From the NCBI GenBank assembly GCA_002786025.1, contig NHNW01000001.1:434001-498000 (forward strand): a stretch of 64,000 nt of DNA, given 5' to 3'. Positions 31,700 through 42,516 of the stretch are shown piece after piece. The notes under the pieces are model-generated. The model did no database searches and was not told the DNA's origin. It worked only from the letters and a program-made list of their open reading frames with translations. The first letter of the stretch is position 1, and every line of letters starts with the position of its first letter. Made by a program: the position numbers and the translations under genes. This stretch comes from Zasmidium citrigriseum (Eukaryota; Ascomycota; Dothideomycetes; Mycosphaerellales; Mycosphaerellaceae).

Positions 31700-33869
31700 A
31701 AATATATATAATTAATACTAAAGAAAGTATACTAAGATATATAATAATACTAGAGGAGTAGTAGTAAAGGTAGTAGAGGGGGTAGAGCGTACTATAGAGC
31801 GTATAAACGGCTAAGGAAGCTCGGTTTACTTAGTAATATTAGCCGCCCGTCTAAGTATATTAGTTTTAGTATATATACTACCTAAACTATATAGCTAGGT
31901 AGGTATATTACTACTAGTAGTACCCTCTAAGCTAGCTACTACTATTATAGAGGGTATAGAGGGGGGCGGTTATAGCTTATAGCGACATACTAGACCGCTA
32001 GTAGTATCTATATAGTAGTATTAGCTACTATAGAAGTACCGCTATAGGTTACTAGTATCGTAGAAGATATCTATTAGCCTACTCTACCCCTCTTTAGCGC
32101 TCTACTACTCTTACTACCTCCTCCTACTACTACTCGTCTACCTCTTACTATACTACGCTTCTAGGCAATTAGTATCGATTTTAGTACGTAATAGGAGGAT
32201 AATACCTAGTCTTATAGTAGTACTTAAGATAGAAGAGGTACCTTTAGAGGTACTAGTAGATTATACTCTTTAACGAGTAGTTTAGCGGCCTATCGATAAA
32301 TCTTATAGTTAGCCTTATATAATACCTTTATAAACGTTATAAAGGCGGCCTTATATTACTACTTACTAGGCTTCTAACCCTTAGAGCAATAGTCTTCTTT
32401 AAGCTAGTATATTATATAGTATTAATTATTAAGTACTTTACGAACTATAAGGCGATAGCCTATTATAGCTAGCTCGTTATTAGAAGGTGTTACTCGGCCG
32501 CCTTAATACTCGCTCTTAAAGGTATTAAAGCTAGAGTAGCCGTCGTCGTTACTACTATTAAAGAAGGATATCTATATATTATAGTCGTACTTAGTAAGTA
32601 GTTAATAGCTAAGCGTAAGGTACTAGTACTAGATATAGTAGTAGAGCGTCTTATATTTACGGAAGAACTTATAGTTATAGGTAATTTTAGTATTACTAGG
32701 CCTAGACTCGTAGTAGTATAAAGGATCTTTAGTAGCGTATACTTTACTACCTATTAGCCGCTATATTTACTATAGTAGTCGAGATAGAAGGTATCTAAGG
32801 TAGTCCTTCTCGCTACTACGCTACGCTAAAGGGTATAGTTTAGCTAAGAAGTTAAACGCCTTTATCTTCGTACGTAGTTAATATCTATTAGTTACGTTAG
32901 CTACCTAAATCGCTACGCTCTTTAAAGCGAAGTTAGTAGCTATCTACTTCTTATTATAATACTTAAGTACGCTATAGAAGCTCTTAACCTAGTTAGTATC
33001 TCGTACCTACTATAAAACTAGTAGGTCGACGCGATAGAAGTTAGCTAATAGTAGTAGTAATAGTATTACCTCGTTATCGATATAACCTAGTAGCTCTTCT
33101 TAACGCGCGCTACTAGCGTAGCGTACGGCTTCTTTAGTAGTACTAATCGACTCGTAGTAACCCTTATAGCTTCTTCTTATTATAATTATAGTATAGAGGT
33201 ACTAGTAGGCGGTTTTATACTCTTTACTAGCGAATTTGTAGTCGAGCGCTCTCTTAATATAGACGTAGTAGAGGAGGTAGCGTAGACGGTATAAGGGCGT
33301 ATTACTAGACGAGTCGATAGGCTAGGTAAGGTAGACTACTCGCTACTTAGCTATAGAGTCGTTAGTTATAATATATAATAGTTTCTAGCTAGTCTATACG
33401 ATAAGCTATTATAGATAGGCTAATATAATATTACTATCTTTAGTCTTCGAGAGGAAGTAGCCTATAGAGTATATCTAGCTATATTTATCGCGTACGAAGA
33501 GCGTAAAGAGGTACTAGCTAATATAGTTTATTTTATAAGTCGTATCTAGTACTATTAAGAAACTATACTCTCTAAGGAGTCTTTTACTCTCCTCGTCAAT
33601 CTAGATAGTCGTATAGGTTTCTTCTTTATTAAGATCGCGAGTCGCCTATATATTATAGTAAAGATATCCTTCTAAAACGCGTATTAGTAAGTATTATTAT
33701 TATAAAGCGTAGTTAGTAGTTAGAGAGCGGAAGTAGCCGCTTAATAAATTTACTATTAAAATTTAATAAAATTTAACGCGTTTATTATTTATTTACGTTA
33801 AGCTAGCTAATTAGAGATCTAGCTAGCTCTCTAAGCGCTAAAAAATTTTTCTTCTTAATATAACTTAGA
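31700..33869 (-). pseudogene. MULE transposase, catalytic and C-terminal part, RIP-inactivated
   Basis: Minus-strand reading shows LLREYSFLIVLDTTYKINYI, followed by GYFLSKTKDSN and, later, a stretch ending KRALDYKFASKEYKTAY; stops occur only where Gln or Trp codons would be expected. The frame differs by one base from the N-terminal part at 41145-42279, which suggests an intron or frameshift near 33690-33870. The C-terminal zinc/SWIM region cannot be recognised after RIP because TGY and CAY codons have become TAY. Confidence 0.7.
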
Positions 33870-33874
33870 ACTAT
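33870..33874 (+). repeat. Retrotransposon target duplication ACTAT, left copy
   Basis: Five-base direct repeat flanking the LTR pair; the other copy is at 41132-41136. Five bases is the usual size for Ty3/Gypsy integrases. Confidence 0.75.
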
Positions 33875-34262
33875 TATAAAGGTAGGATTAGAAGGTAAAG
33901 TTAGAAGCCTAGTCTTAGTAGCTAGGTTAGTAGATCTAACTAGCTAGAGAAAAGAGGTTAGGCGTAATACTTACGTTTCGTAGAGGTTACGTACCTTAGA
34001 ATAGGGAATAAAAATAGAGAGCTATAGATCCTAGTATATTAGATCCCTATAGGTCTAGTATAATAGAGATTTAAATAAGAGACGTATACGTCTCGAGTAA
34101 AAGGTAGAAATTAGTTTATCTTCTAACCCTTAGTTTAGTCGAGGGCGTTCTATATACTACGATATACCCTTTAAGTAGATAGCTACTCGATTACGTTATA
34201 ACTATATTATAGCCTTTCCGTACTAGCTCCCTCTAAACGTAGAGTACTAGCTCGTTTTTATA
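33875..34262 (+). repeat. 5' LTR, 388 bp
   Basis: Aligns without gaps to 40744-41131. By eye I count about 17 differences, every one a C/T or G/A transition, so the divergence reflects RIP more than age. Confidence 0.92.
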
Positions 34263-34789
34263 GTTCTAATTTCTCCTAATAGTCGTAGTCTATAGAATCC
34301 TAATAATATAGTACTATAAGCTTAAACTACTATTACTAGCCCTTCGACGACTACTCGTACGCGAGCCTTAGCTAGGGCGTAGTATCCTTCGAACGATAGT
34401 TAGACTTAGATTAGCGATAAAGAAGGCCCTACTAAGCCTAATCCTAAAGGGGATACGAACGCGGATAATAATAATAACGCGCTAGGCGCTTCGAATAAAA
34501 ACTATAATAATAACGATAGCGAAACGCCTAACTAAGAGCTTAATCGCCTTTAGTAAGAGTACGCTACCCTATAGCGAGATATAGAAGCTAGTACCTTACG
34601 AGTAGGTATTATAAAACTTAAGCGCGCTATAGGGTAACCCTCTACGAACCCGACTCTAGACCTAGATAGGTTAGACGATAGAGACGACGACGATAATAAC
34701 GATAACGACGATAACGTAAGTTAGACGCTATCGTAATAATAGCGAGATAAGAGTCCTCTCCTCTATAGACGCGAACCCTTAGCTATCCC

Positions 34790-35640
34790 GTCCTTTATAG
34801 GAGAAGAACTAGTTACCTTCGTAGGCGGGGCGCGTCTAAAGCTTAAGGAACCCGTATTTTATAAGGCTACGTCTATTAAGGAAGCTAGATTGTTCCTTCG
34901 AGATTTAGACCTAATCTTTAGCCTATCTAGGCGAACGTATAGTATAGATAAGGCGAAGACGCTATATAGTATTATATACCTCGTACGCGAAACGAGTAAG
35001 CGTTAGTATATAGACTATAATATCGAAGAGCTTAACTAAGGATACCTATATACTAACTTTAAGATATAGTATCTTAACGTAGTTAAAGACCTAGTAAACT
35101 ATATACTTACTATTACTCTCGAATACGAGTAATATTATTAACGATAGAATTAAGATATTAAACAATTCGCCTCTAAATTAAATATCCTTAAGGATTAACT
35201 TAGAGACTACCTCGAGCTATAGAAGGTACGCTATCTTCTTATAAAGCCTAATTCGAACCTTTATAGCGCTATTATTAAGTACTACGAGATTCCGAAGCGA
35301 TAATACGAACTCGTTACGCTAGCGACTCGTATTAAAACTACTAATAAACTAATCTCTAGGAATAAACGAGGTCGTAAGGGCGACGATTACGAGAAGAAGT
35401 TAGGTAGCTATAGCGCTAATAGCGAAGGTTAAAAGCCTAAGCGCCGTAAGCGTAGTAAGAGCGAAGCCTAATTAGAGAAGAAGAAAGATAAAACGAAGAT
35501 AAAGGAGGAGTACCTCGCTACTATTAAGTACTATAATTACTATAAGAAGGGATACTACTCGATATTATACCCTAAACCTAAGGACGAATCGTAGTCGATA
35601 CGTAGGATTAGTAATAGCGAAGTAGTAAAGAAGCTAGGAA
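34790..35640 (+). pseudogene. Retrotransposon Gag region with degraded zinc knuckle
   Basis: One frame reads LFLRDLDLIFSLSRRTYSID, a typical Ty3/Gypsy capsid-like stretch, and reaches YYNYYKKGYYS near 35530-35565. In that frame each position expected to be Cys or His of a C-x2-C-x4-H-x4-C knuckle reads Tyr, exactly what TGY to TAY and CAY to TAY changes produce. No intact protein is possible. Confidence 0.75.
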
Positions 35641-36289
35641 AAGCTAAGGGCTAGAGTAAGAGTCGTACCTAAGCCTAGATCCCCTTCTAGTCGACTCTTA
35701 GCCTATCTAACGCCTACGAGGCGAAGTTAACGCGCCTATTAGGAAAACGTTTATCGAATATATCCTTAACGACGCTACGGATATTAACGTTATCCCTATA
35801 TAATTCGCTCTTAAAGCGAAGCTACCTTACTAGAGGTAGGCTAACCTTCTAAAAGTAGACTCCTTCTAAGGTAACTAGAGTTACTACTATAGGGCGTATA
35901 GCGTATATATATACCTTATAGACTCTACGGGTATAGAATATACTATAACCGTAACCTTCTATACTTTTAATATAAAGGATAATACGATTATTCTAGGAAG
36001 ACTATAGAGATTCTAGAATACTATAATAGTTAATAGCGCGATAGATACGTAGCGCTATAGAGACGTACCTACGGATTAGGCGATTTCCTTACGAGAGGTA
36101 TAGGAATTCTTTAATAATATTAAAGATAAAGAACGAGTCTATATAGTAATAATTCGTCTACTCGTAGAAGCGAATAGTAATAAGGAGCTACTAGAGGAGT
36201 TTAAGGAGTTCTAGGACCTCTTTAACTACGACGCGTAGTTAGTACGTAAGGTTCCCGTAAAGTACGCCTATACGATTAATTTAGAGCTA

Positions 36290-36940
36290 GGTAAGAAGCC
36301 TCTATTTAAGCCTCTCTATTAATATTCCTAGGTAGAGCTAGAAGCTCTAAAGGAATATCTAGAAAAGGTAATAAAGAATAGGTAGATTAGGCGAAGCGTA
36401 AGCGAAGCGAGTACGCTAATCCTATTTATTCTAAAGAAGAATAGGAAATTACGCCTCTACGTCGACTATCGAGGATTAAACGAAATTACTATTAAGAATC
36501 GTTACCTACTACCCCTTATTAGTAAGACGCTAGATAGACTTATAGATACTAAATAGTTTACGATACTCGACCTTACGGACGCCTATTACTATATCCCTAT
36601 TAAGAAGAGCGATAAGTAGAAGATAGCGTTTCGTACGCGTTATAGCTACTACGAGTATTTAGTTATACCTTTCGGGCTTACTAACGTACTAGCGACTTTT
36701 TAAGCCTATATTAATAGTACCCTCTTAGGCCTAATCGATACTATTTATATTATATATTTAGACGATATCCTTATATATAGTAAGATACGCGAAGAGTATA
36801 TAAGATACGTACGAACTATTATATAGAGGCTATATAAGTACGCTCTCTATATATAACGTTTAAAGTACTCGTTCTTCTAAAAATTAGTCGAGTTTCTTAG
36901 ATTTATCGTAACCCTAGGTAGCGTCTCGATAGATAAATAT
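36290..36940 (+). pseudogene. Retrotransposon reverse transcriptase domain, RIP-inactivated
   Basis: Readable motifs are [36 protein letters not shown] and the catalytic box YLDDILIYS (near 36755-36780). Stops appear where Gln or Trp codons are expected, for example before FTILDL and after LATF. The order and spacing are those of Ty3/Gypsy enzymes. Confidence 0.93.
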
Positions 36941-37189
36941 AGGGTTAATATAATCGAGGACTAGCTAATACTAAAGAGCTTCTATAAGGTATAGTAGTTC
37001 CTTAGATTCGCTAACTTCTATTAGAGATTTATTTAATAGTACTCGAAGATTATTAGTCTATTAATAGGCCTTCTAAAAGGATCGAAGAATAGTTAGAAGA
37101 GTAGCCCTCTTACGTAGACTAATAGCGAAGACTAAGCGTTTCGTAGTCTTAAGTAAAGGTTTACTAAGGCTTCTATCCTTCGATATTTC

Positions 37190-37570
37190 GATCCTAGTCT
37201 ACCTCTATAAGTCGAAACTAACGCGAGTACGTTTACCCTAGAAGGTATACTCTCGTAGCTTTTTAAGGACTAATAGTATCCTATCGCTTACTAGTCGAGG
37301 AAAATATCCTTTACTAAATATAACTATAAAACTTATAACTAGGAGCTACTAGTAGTTATTAAAGTATTTAAGTAGTAGAGACTATACCTTAAAGGCGCTT
37401 CGTATACGATCCGCGTAATTGTTAATTATATAAATCTTAAGGGATTTATAAAGGTTAAGTAACTTAATAGTTAATAAGCTTAATAGGCGATATTTCTTAT
37501 ACTATATAACTTCGTTATTAAGTATTACGCTAGAACGAAGAACCTAGCTAACGCGCTATCGAGACGACTA
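37190..37570 (+). pseudogene. Retrotransposon RNase H domain, RIP-inactivated
   Basis: VETNASTFTLEGILS (around 37207-37250) corresponds to the first catalytic block of Ty3/Gypsy RNase H; the Asp after VET reads Asn through G to A change. It is followed by YNYKTYN-like and LSRRLDY segments before the linker to integrase. Confidence 0.75.
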
Positions 37571-38039
37571 GACTATATAGAGGAGACGTAGTATATAAAT
37601 TACCTTCTCCCTAGCCTTTAGACGAAGCTAGAAGCGTAGTCTTTACTAGAAAAAGACTATAACCTAGGTACGAAGCGAGTAGCTTTAATATACTAAAGGC
37701 TATACGAAGGATCGTTATAGTAGGATAGGTCTCGTAAGGCTATTACCTATAAGTCTCTTAAGCTTCCTATACGAGTCGTAACTACTATAGTAGAAGCTAA
37801 AAACCTATACGAGAATCTATTAGAGATAATTCTTATAGTAATTCGAGTATTATAGGAGTATAATTCTAAAGTATAGGAGCTCTATAAGAAAGTCTAGTAG
37901 GACGCTAGCGAGACAACTAGGTTAATATAGTAAGAAGACTATAACCTAGGCGAGTTATTAGGGACGCCTAAGTACTCGATCGTTAATAGTATACTATATA
38001 AGAATAGTCTCGTATATATACCTAATAATAGAGTATTAG

Positions 38040-38800
38040 TTACGTAGTTATTACGTATATACTATAATTATCCTTTAGCCGGGTATTTTAGTAAGGTAAA
38101 GATATAGGCGTTACTTATACGAAAATATTAGTAGCTAGATATCTCTAAAGATATCGCCTAATATTATTAAGTCTATAGAATTTATTAAAGAACGAAGACG
38201 AGGCGCTATCGTCTCTATAGCGAATTAGCCTCCCTACCTTTCCCTAATAGTCCCTAGTAAGAATTAATAATAGACTTTATTATAGATTTACTACTAAGTA
38301 TACTTAATAGCGTCGTTTATAATACGATCCTCGTAGTCGTCGATAGGTATAGTAAGATATACTATTATATCCCTATTAATAAGACGATCGACGCTATACG
38401 CCTCGCGTAGGTTCTAAGTACTAAAATCGTAAGGTAATTTAGTATACTAAATAGTATTATCTCTAATAGAGGCTCTATATTTACTAGCGAGTACTAGATA
38501 GAGTTCTACTTCGAAACGCGTATAACTTATAAGCTAAGTATAGCCTTCTACCCTTAGATAGACGGTTAGATAGAGCGAGCTAATTAGAGCCTTAAGTAGT
38601 ACCTTCGTATATTTTATACTAAATTATAGTAAGACTAGGCTAGTTAGCTAGTATATATAGAGTTTACGTATAACGTAAGCGAGTACGCTATATTACGTAT
38701 AAGCCCCTTTATAGCTACGAATAGCTAGAATCCTTCTATCTATCTAGCTCTAACGCTAGGATCTTAGGATAAGCTCCTTTTAGGGGAGGTACTAGCTATA
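38040..38800 (+). pseudogene. Retrotransposon integrase domain, RIP-inactivated
   Basis: The zinc-binding part around 38040-38170 reads LAGYFSKVKI and KYY, with expected His/Cys as Tyr. The core shows ELIMDFIIDLL (first Asp; position of Met reads Ile/Met), SNRGSIFTSEY (second Asp changed) and AFYP followed by IERAN carrying the final Glu. All three catalytic regions occur in normal order. Confidence 0.85.
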
Positions 38801-39217
38801 AAAGATATAGCGAAAGTATTATAAGAATAATACGAGACGCTATAGTAATAATAGCGATATATATCCGAGACCTAAGCTAAGTACTATAATAAACGCTATA
38901 AGGACTAGAGCTTTAAGGTAGGCGAGTAGGTACTCCTATCTACGAAGAACTTAAAGTTAAAGGTACTAAAGAAGAAGCTTACTATAAAGTACTTAGGCCT
39001 ATACTATATTATTAGACGAGTTAGCGCGTAAGCGTACCGCCTAGTACTACCTTCGAACTTTAAGATCTATAATATCTTCTATATCTCTCTACTAGAACCT
39101 TAGTATAGAGATACTACTAGTAAGACGTAGAAGAATAATATACCTCTCGCTAATAAGGAGAACGAGTAGAAAGTTAAGAAGGTCCTTAATTAAAGAAGGA
39201 AGAAGAAGAAGACTTAA

Positions 39218-39316
39218 TATTTAGTATAGTAGTATAGGTAGCTAGAGGAATATAATAGCTAGGAACCTACCGAGTATCTTAAGAACTCGAAGGAAAAGCT
39301 TAAAGCTTTCGAAAAG
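39218..39316 (+). pseudogene. C-terminal chromodomain of the retrotransposon polyprotein
   Basis: The frame reads YLV, three RIP-damaged positions, then LEEYNS, a stop in place of Trp, EPTEYLKNSKEKLKAFEK. This is the second half of a chromodomain (YLVKWKGY-type strand, N-x-W-E-P turn, C-terminal helix). It places the element in the chromovirus clade, whose integrases are guided to methylated histone H3. Confidence 0.82.
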
Positions 39317-40743
39317 ACTACGAAGCGAAGGTAAAGGTAAAAAGAAGAAAATTAAGAAAGATTAAAGTTATAAAGAAGCTTTTATTATAGATCCCTAAAG
39401 GGACCGCCTAAAGTATAGAGTAAGCGCTACGAAGGTAGAACGTAAGGGTAAAGTAACTATCTACTCTTCGCCTATAGCCTTATTAATAGCCTTAATAGCC
39501 TTCTCTCCTACTATCTAGCTAGTAAGCTATAAATAAATTAGTATAAGTCTCGACTACGAAGCGACGAAGGAAGACCTACTTAACGAATACTAGTAGTAAT
39601 ACCCCGAAGGGACTAAGTAATAGACTCGATAGCCTCGCTATTAATAGTAGTAGAGGTAGTAGTAGTAGGCGGCTTATACTTCGCCTACGACCGCGATAGA
39701 ATCTTCTTAAAGGCCTAAATAGCCTTACCTATAGTAGTACGGGTACTATCGACTATTACCCTATTAGTATACGAAACGATAGATTAACGAAGTTAAAAGA
39801 AAATATACTAACTTTATTAGAGTAAGCTACCTCCTAACTACTATCCTCTAATATACGATTCTCCTCTACTAAGGTATTATAAGTAGTATAAGCGCTCTCT
39901 ACTATAGTAAAGGCCTTATATACTAGTAGCGAAACGACCTCGAAGTACTTATACTTAACGCCCTTATAGCGCTAATACTTAGTAGGAGCGCCGCTAAAGA
40001 TAGCGTCGTATAGGCGGCCCGTAGGCGCGCTATCTACGAAGGTATTAGTAAAAAATTAACTTTAAGAATAGTAAAGAAAAATTACTAGCTTAAAGGTAAC
40101 TTAAATACTAAGCGTAGAAGGTAATAGTAAGTACGCGAGCGCGAGCGGGGACGCTAGAAGACGTAGGGGTACTATAGGCTTAACGAGTACGCGCTATAAT
40201 AGTATATTTAAAGTTTTTAAAGTTCTTATATATATAAAGTATATAGTATTAAGTATAAAGAGCACTCGATATACTAGCTAGTTATATCTAGAGTTTTATA
40301 CGACTAGTTACTACGTAGGGAGTCGTATAGTAACGCTAGTCTTTAACTAAGAAACGAATTAGGAAGGTACGCTTTTTATATACGATTCTTAGAGAACTTA
40401 CTACTAGGCTATTAATCTAGTACTAGTAATTAGACGGCTGGTTCTTTTTATTAATATACCTTTAGTCGTATAACCTACGTAGGCGTAACGATATCGATTT
40501 AATCGATTAGGTTTAATTCCTTACGAATTTAGTAGTATTTTATACTAAAAGGAGTGTTACTATACTTCGCTCCTTCGATAGACCCTTGTTTTAGGTACGA
40601 CGCTTACCTAGATACCCCTCCCTAGTAATTATATCGAATCTCCTAGAACCTAGATAGTAATAGCGGTTTTAAGCTACAATTCGACGACTTTTTATATAGT
40701 TTTCGAATAAGCTAAGGGTAGCTTATATTAAGAGGAAGGTAAT
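39317..40743 (+). other. Retrotransposon 3' internal region without recognised domain
   Basis: About 1.4 kb between the chromodomain and the 3' LTR. It is as CA/TG-poor as the rest. I recognise no additional gene; it is unusually long for a chromovirus 3' untranslated region and might hold an extra frame that RIP has hidden. Confidence 0.5.
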
Positions 40744-41131
40744 TATAAAGGTAGGATTAAAAGGTAAGGTTAGAAACCTAGTCTTAGTAGCTAGGTTAGC
40801 GGATCTAACTAGCTAGGGAAAAGAGGTTAGGCGTAATACCTACGTTTCGTAGGGGTTATATACTTTAGAATAGGGAATAAAAATAGAGAGCTATAGATCC
40901 TAGTATATTAGATCCCTATAGGTCTAGTATAATAGAGATTTAAATAAGAGACGTATACGTCTCGAGTAAAAGGTAGAAATTAGTTTATCTTCTAACCCTT
41001 AGTTTAGTCGAGAGCGTTCTATATACTATAATATACCTTTTAAGTAGATAGCTACTCGATTACGTTACGACTATATTATAGCCTTTCCGTACTAGCTCCC
41101 TCTAAACGTAGAGTACTAGCTCGTTTTTATA
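40744..41131 (+). repeat. 3' LTR, 388 bp
   Basis: Second copy of the repeat at 33875-34262; identical length, about 17 transition differences, no indels. Confidence 0.92.
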
Positions 41132-41136
41132 ACTAT
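41132..41136 (+). repeat. Retrotransposon target duplication ACTAT, right copy
   Basis: Directly follows the TA end of the 3' LTR and matches 33870-33874. Confidence 0.75.
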
Positions 41137-41144
41137 ATACTTAC

Positions 41145-42279
41145 CTTCTTTAAGCTACTTATCTAAGTTAGACTACTAATCTTACTATAATAACTACGCG
41201 CCCTTTAATCTACTATCCTTAAAATACTATCTAAAGCTCTTACTAGTATTAAGAACGTCTCGCTACGTTATAGTACTACCCCTAGCGTTAAGAAACGCCT
41301 ACTAGCCGCGTTTTATAAGGTATAACTATATTTACTCCTATATAACTACTAGGCGTAGGCTAGAATATACCTTCTAGCTAGTAGTATTAAGAAGAGTAGA
41401 GTTTAAGTAGTAAAGATCTATAATATCGACTATATAGCTATTATACTCGTAGTAAGCGCGCTCGTAGCAGCGGCTAGCTACTTTATTATTCTAGCTAACT
41501 ATATATCCTTCGAGGACGCTTTTATTATTATACTAGTAGGTAATCTTTATACTAACGTAATAGCTAGTACTTTTCGTTATACCCTTATAGTACTTCTTTA
41601 CGCCTTTACTAACTAATATACGCCCCTTATAGTATAGGCGATACTTATAGAGTACTACCTTACTCTACGTCTTCTTCTTAAAGCGGCTAGATATATATAC
41701 CTAGAAGTTATTAATAAACGGCTAGATCTTATCTATCTCTTTAACTAATATATTAAAGTCGCTTTCTAGTAGTAGCTACTTCTTCCTTATCTTACGTAGG
41801 CTATCTAGTACCTTTATCGCGCTATAAGCGCTCTTATTAGTTACTTTTATAAGTAGTTTAGCGTTCTTATAGCTACTACGCTCTTAACTAATACTACGCC
41901 TCGATTTCTCGAAGAGCTAGCTACTTCTAATAGCTAGCGGCGGTAATAGTAATAGTATCTTATTACCTAACGACTCGCTCTTATTAATAACCTTATTAGA
42001 TATATTATTAAGTACCTAATCTTCCTCCTCTACCTACGCTAGATTCTCTACTAAGTACTTACTATCTAGTAGTAGCTACTCTACTTATAATAGTTTAAGA
42101 GGAGGTCTAGCGTTATAATAGGTAGTAAGAGTAGCGATATCTAATAGCTCTACCTCGCCTTCTACTAATAGAAGAGTAATAAGCGCTATAGTAGATATAT
42201 TAGTAAGAGGGGTAGAGGTAGTAGTAGAGCTAGGGGTAGAGCTAGTAGCGCTCTAGAGTCTCGATAGGATAGCGGACAT
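41145..42279 (-). pseudogene. MULE transposase, N-terminal part, RIP-inactivated
   Basis: A surviving ATG at 42279 opens a minus-strand frame of about 1.1 kb. It is interrupted only by TAA/TAG codons at expected Gln/Trp positions and reads on to ARGSTIT, RDVLNTSKSFR and YFKDSRLKGA just before the retrotransposon. These segments resemble the helical region that precedes the MULE catalytic domain. It stops at a perfect-looking splice donor (GAAG then GTAAGT at 41139-41144), 7 bp from the insertion point. Confidence 0.65.
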
Positions 42280-42463
42280 TATAAGAATCGCAAAATTAAT
42301 AGATAATATATATAAATTAAGATATTAATAATATATAGATACCTAGTATATACCTAATAGTAATAGTAAGGTTATTATTTACTATAGGAGACGCGTCGCG
42401 CGTACCAATCAAAATAGGTAAGAGTTCTACCGGAAACAATCCGAGCGGCCGATACCGATCCTA

Positions 42464-42508
42464 TACATTAGCGCGATAGCTAATTAGTTAGGTATTATAT
42501 ACCACGCC
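42464..42508 (-). repeat. MULE right terminal inverted repeat
   Basis: Inverted copy of the left end with the 20-base core at 42484-42503; homology fades after about 45 bp. Confidence 0.75.
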
Positions 42509-42516
42509 CAATTTAC
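42509..42516 (+). repeat. Target site duplication of the MULE, right copy
   Basis: CAATTTAC, matching 31424-31431, directly outside the right inverted repeat. Confidence 0.8.

Larger units (their letters stand above)
33875..41131 (+). mobile_element. RIP-mutated Ty3/Gypsy chromovirus-type LTR retrotransposon, 7,257 bp
   Basis: Two 388 bp direct repeats (33875-34262 and 40744-41131, constant offset of 6,869, no indels) flank an internal region with recognisable Gag, zinc knuckle, reverse transcriptase, RNase H, integrase and C-terminal chromodomain, in the gag-PR-RT-RH-IN-CHD order of chromoviruses (MAGGY/Pyret-type fungal elements). Terminal dinucleotides are now TA...TA, as expected if TG...CA were hit by RIP. 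It is flanked by ACTAT duplications. A purine-rich tract (agaggaagg) just before the 3' LTR at about 40731-40739 may be the polypurine tract. It lies inside the MULE transposase gene. Confidence 0.92.
31432..42508 (-). mobile_element. RIP-mutated Mutator-like DNA element (MULE), split by a retrotransposon
   Basis: Bounded by imperfect inverted repeats of about 45 bp (identical core GGTATATAATACCTAACTAA at both ends, in inverted orientation) and by an 8 bp direct duplication of CAATTTAC. A minus-strand transposase frame is readable through RIP-created stops. It starts with an ATG at 42279 and runs to about 41140; after the inserted retrotransposon it resumes from about 33870 towards 31.7 kb. 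It contains the MULE hallmark Asp-x-Thr-Tyr-Lys-x-Asn at 33526-33549 and, further on, GYFLSKTKDS and a KRALDYKF segment typical of fungal Hop-like transposases. Removing the 7,257 bp insertion and its 5 bp duplication leaves an element of about 3.8 kb. It is dead: dozens of in-frame TAA/TAG codons. Confidence 0.82.

Noticed and set aside
33870..41136. LTR pair considered as a tandem duplication
   Set aside because: Reverse transcriptase, RNase H, integrase and chromodomain in order between the repeats, plus a 5 bp target duplication, show an LTR retrotransposon.
31432..42508. AT-rich, gene-free block considered as a centromere or isochore
   Set aside because: It has defined transposon borders, target duplications, LTRs and readable transposase and polyprotein domains, and CpG remains common; it is a RIP-mutated nested transposon.
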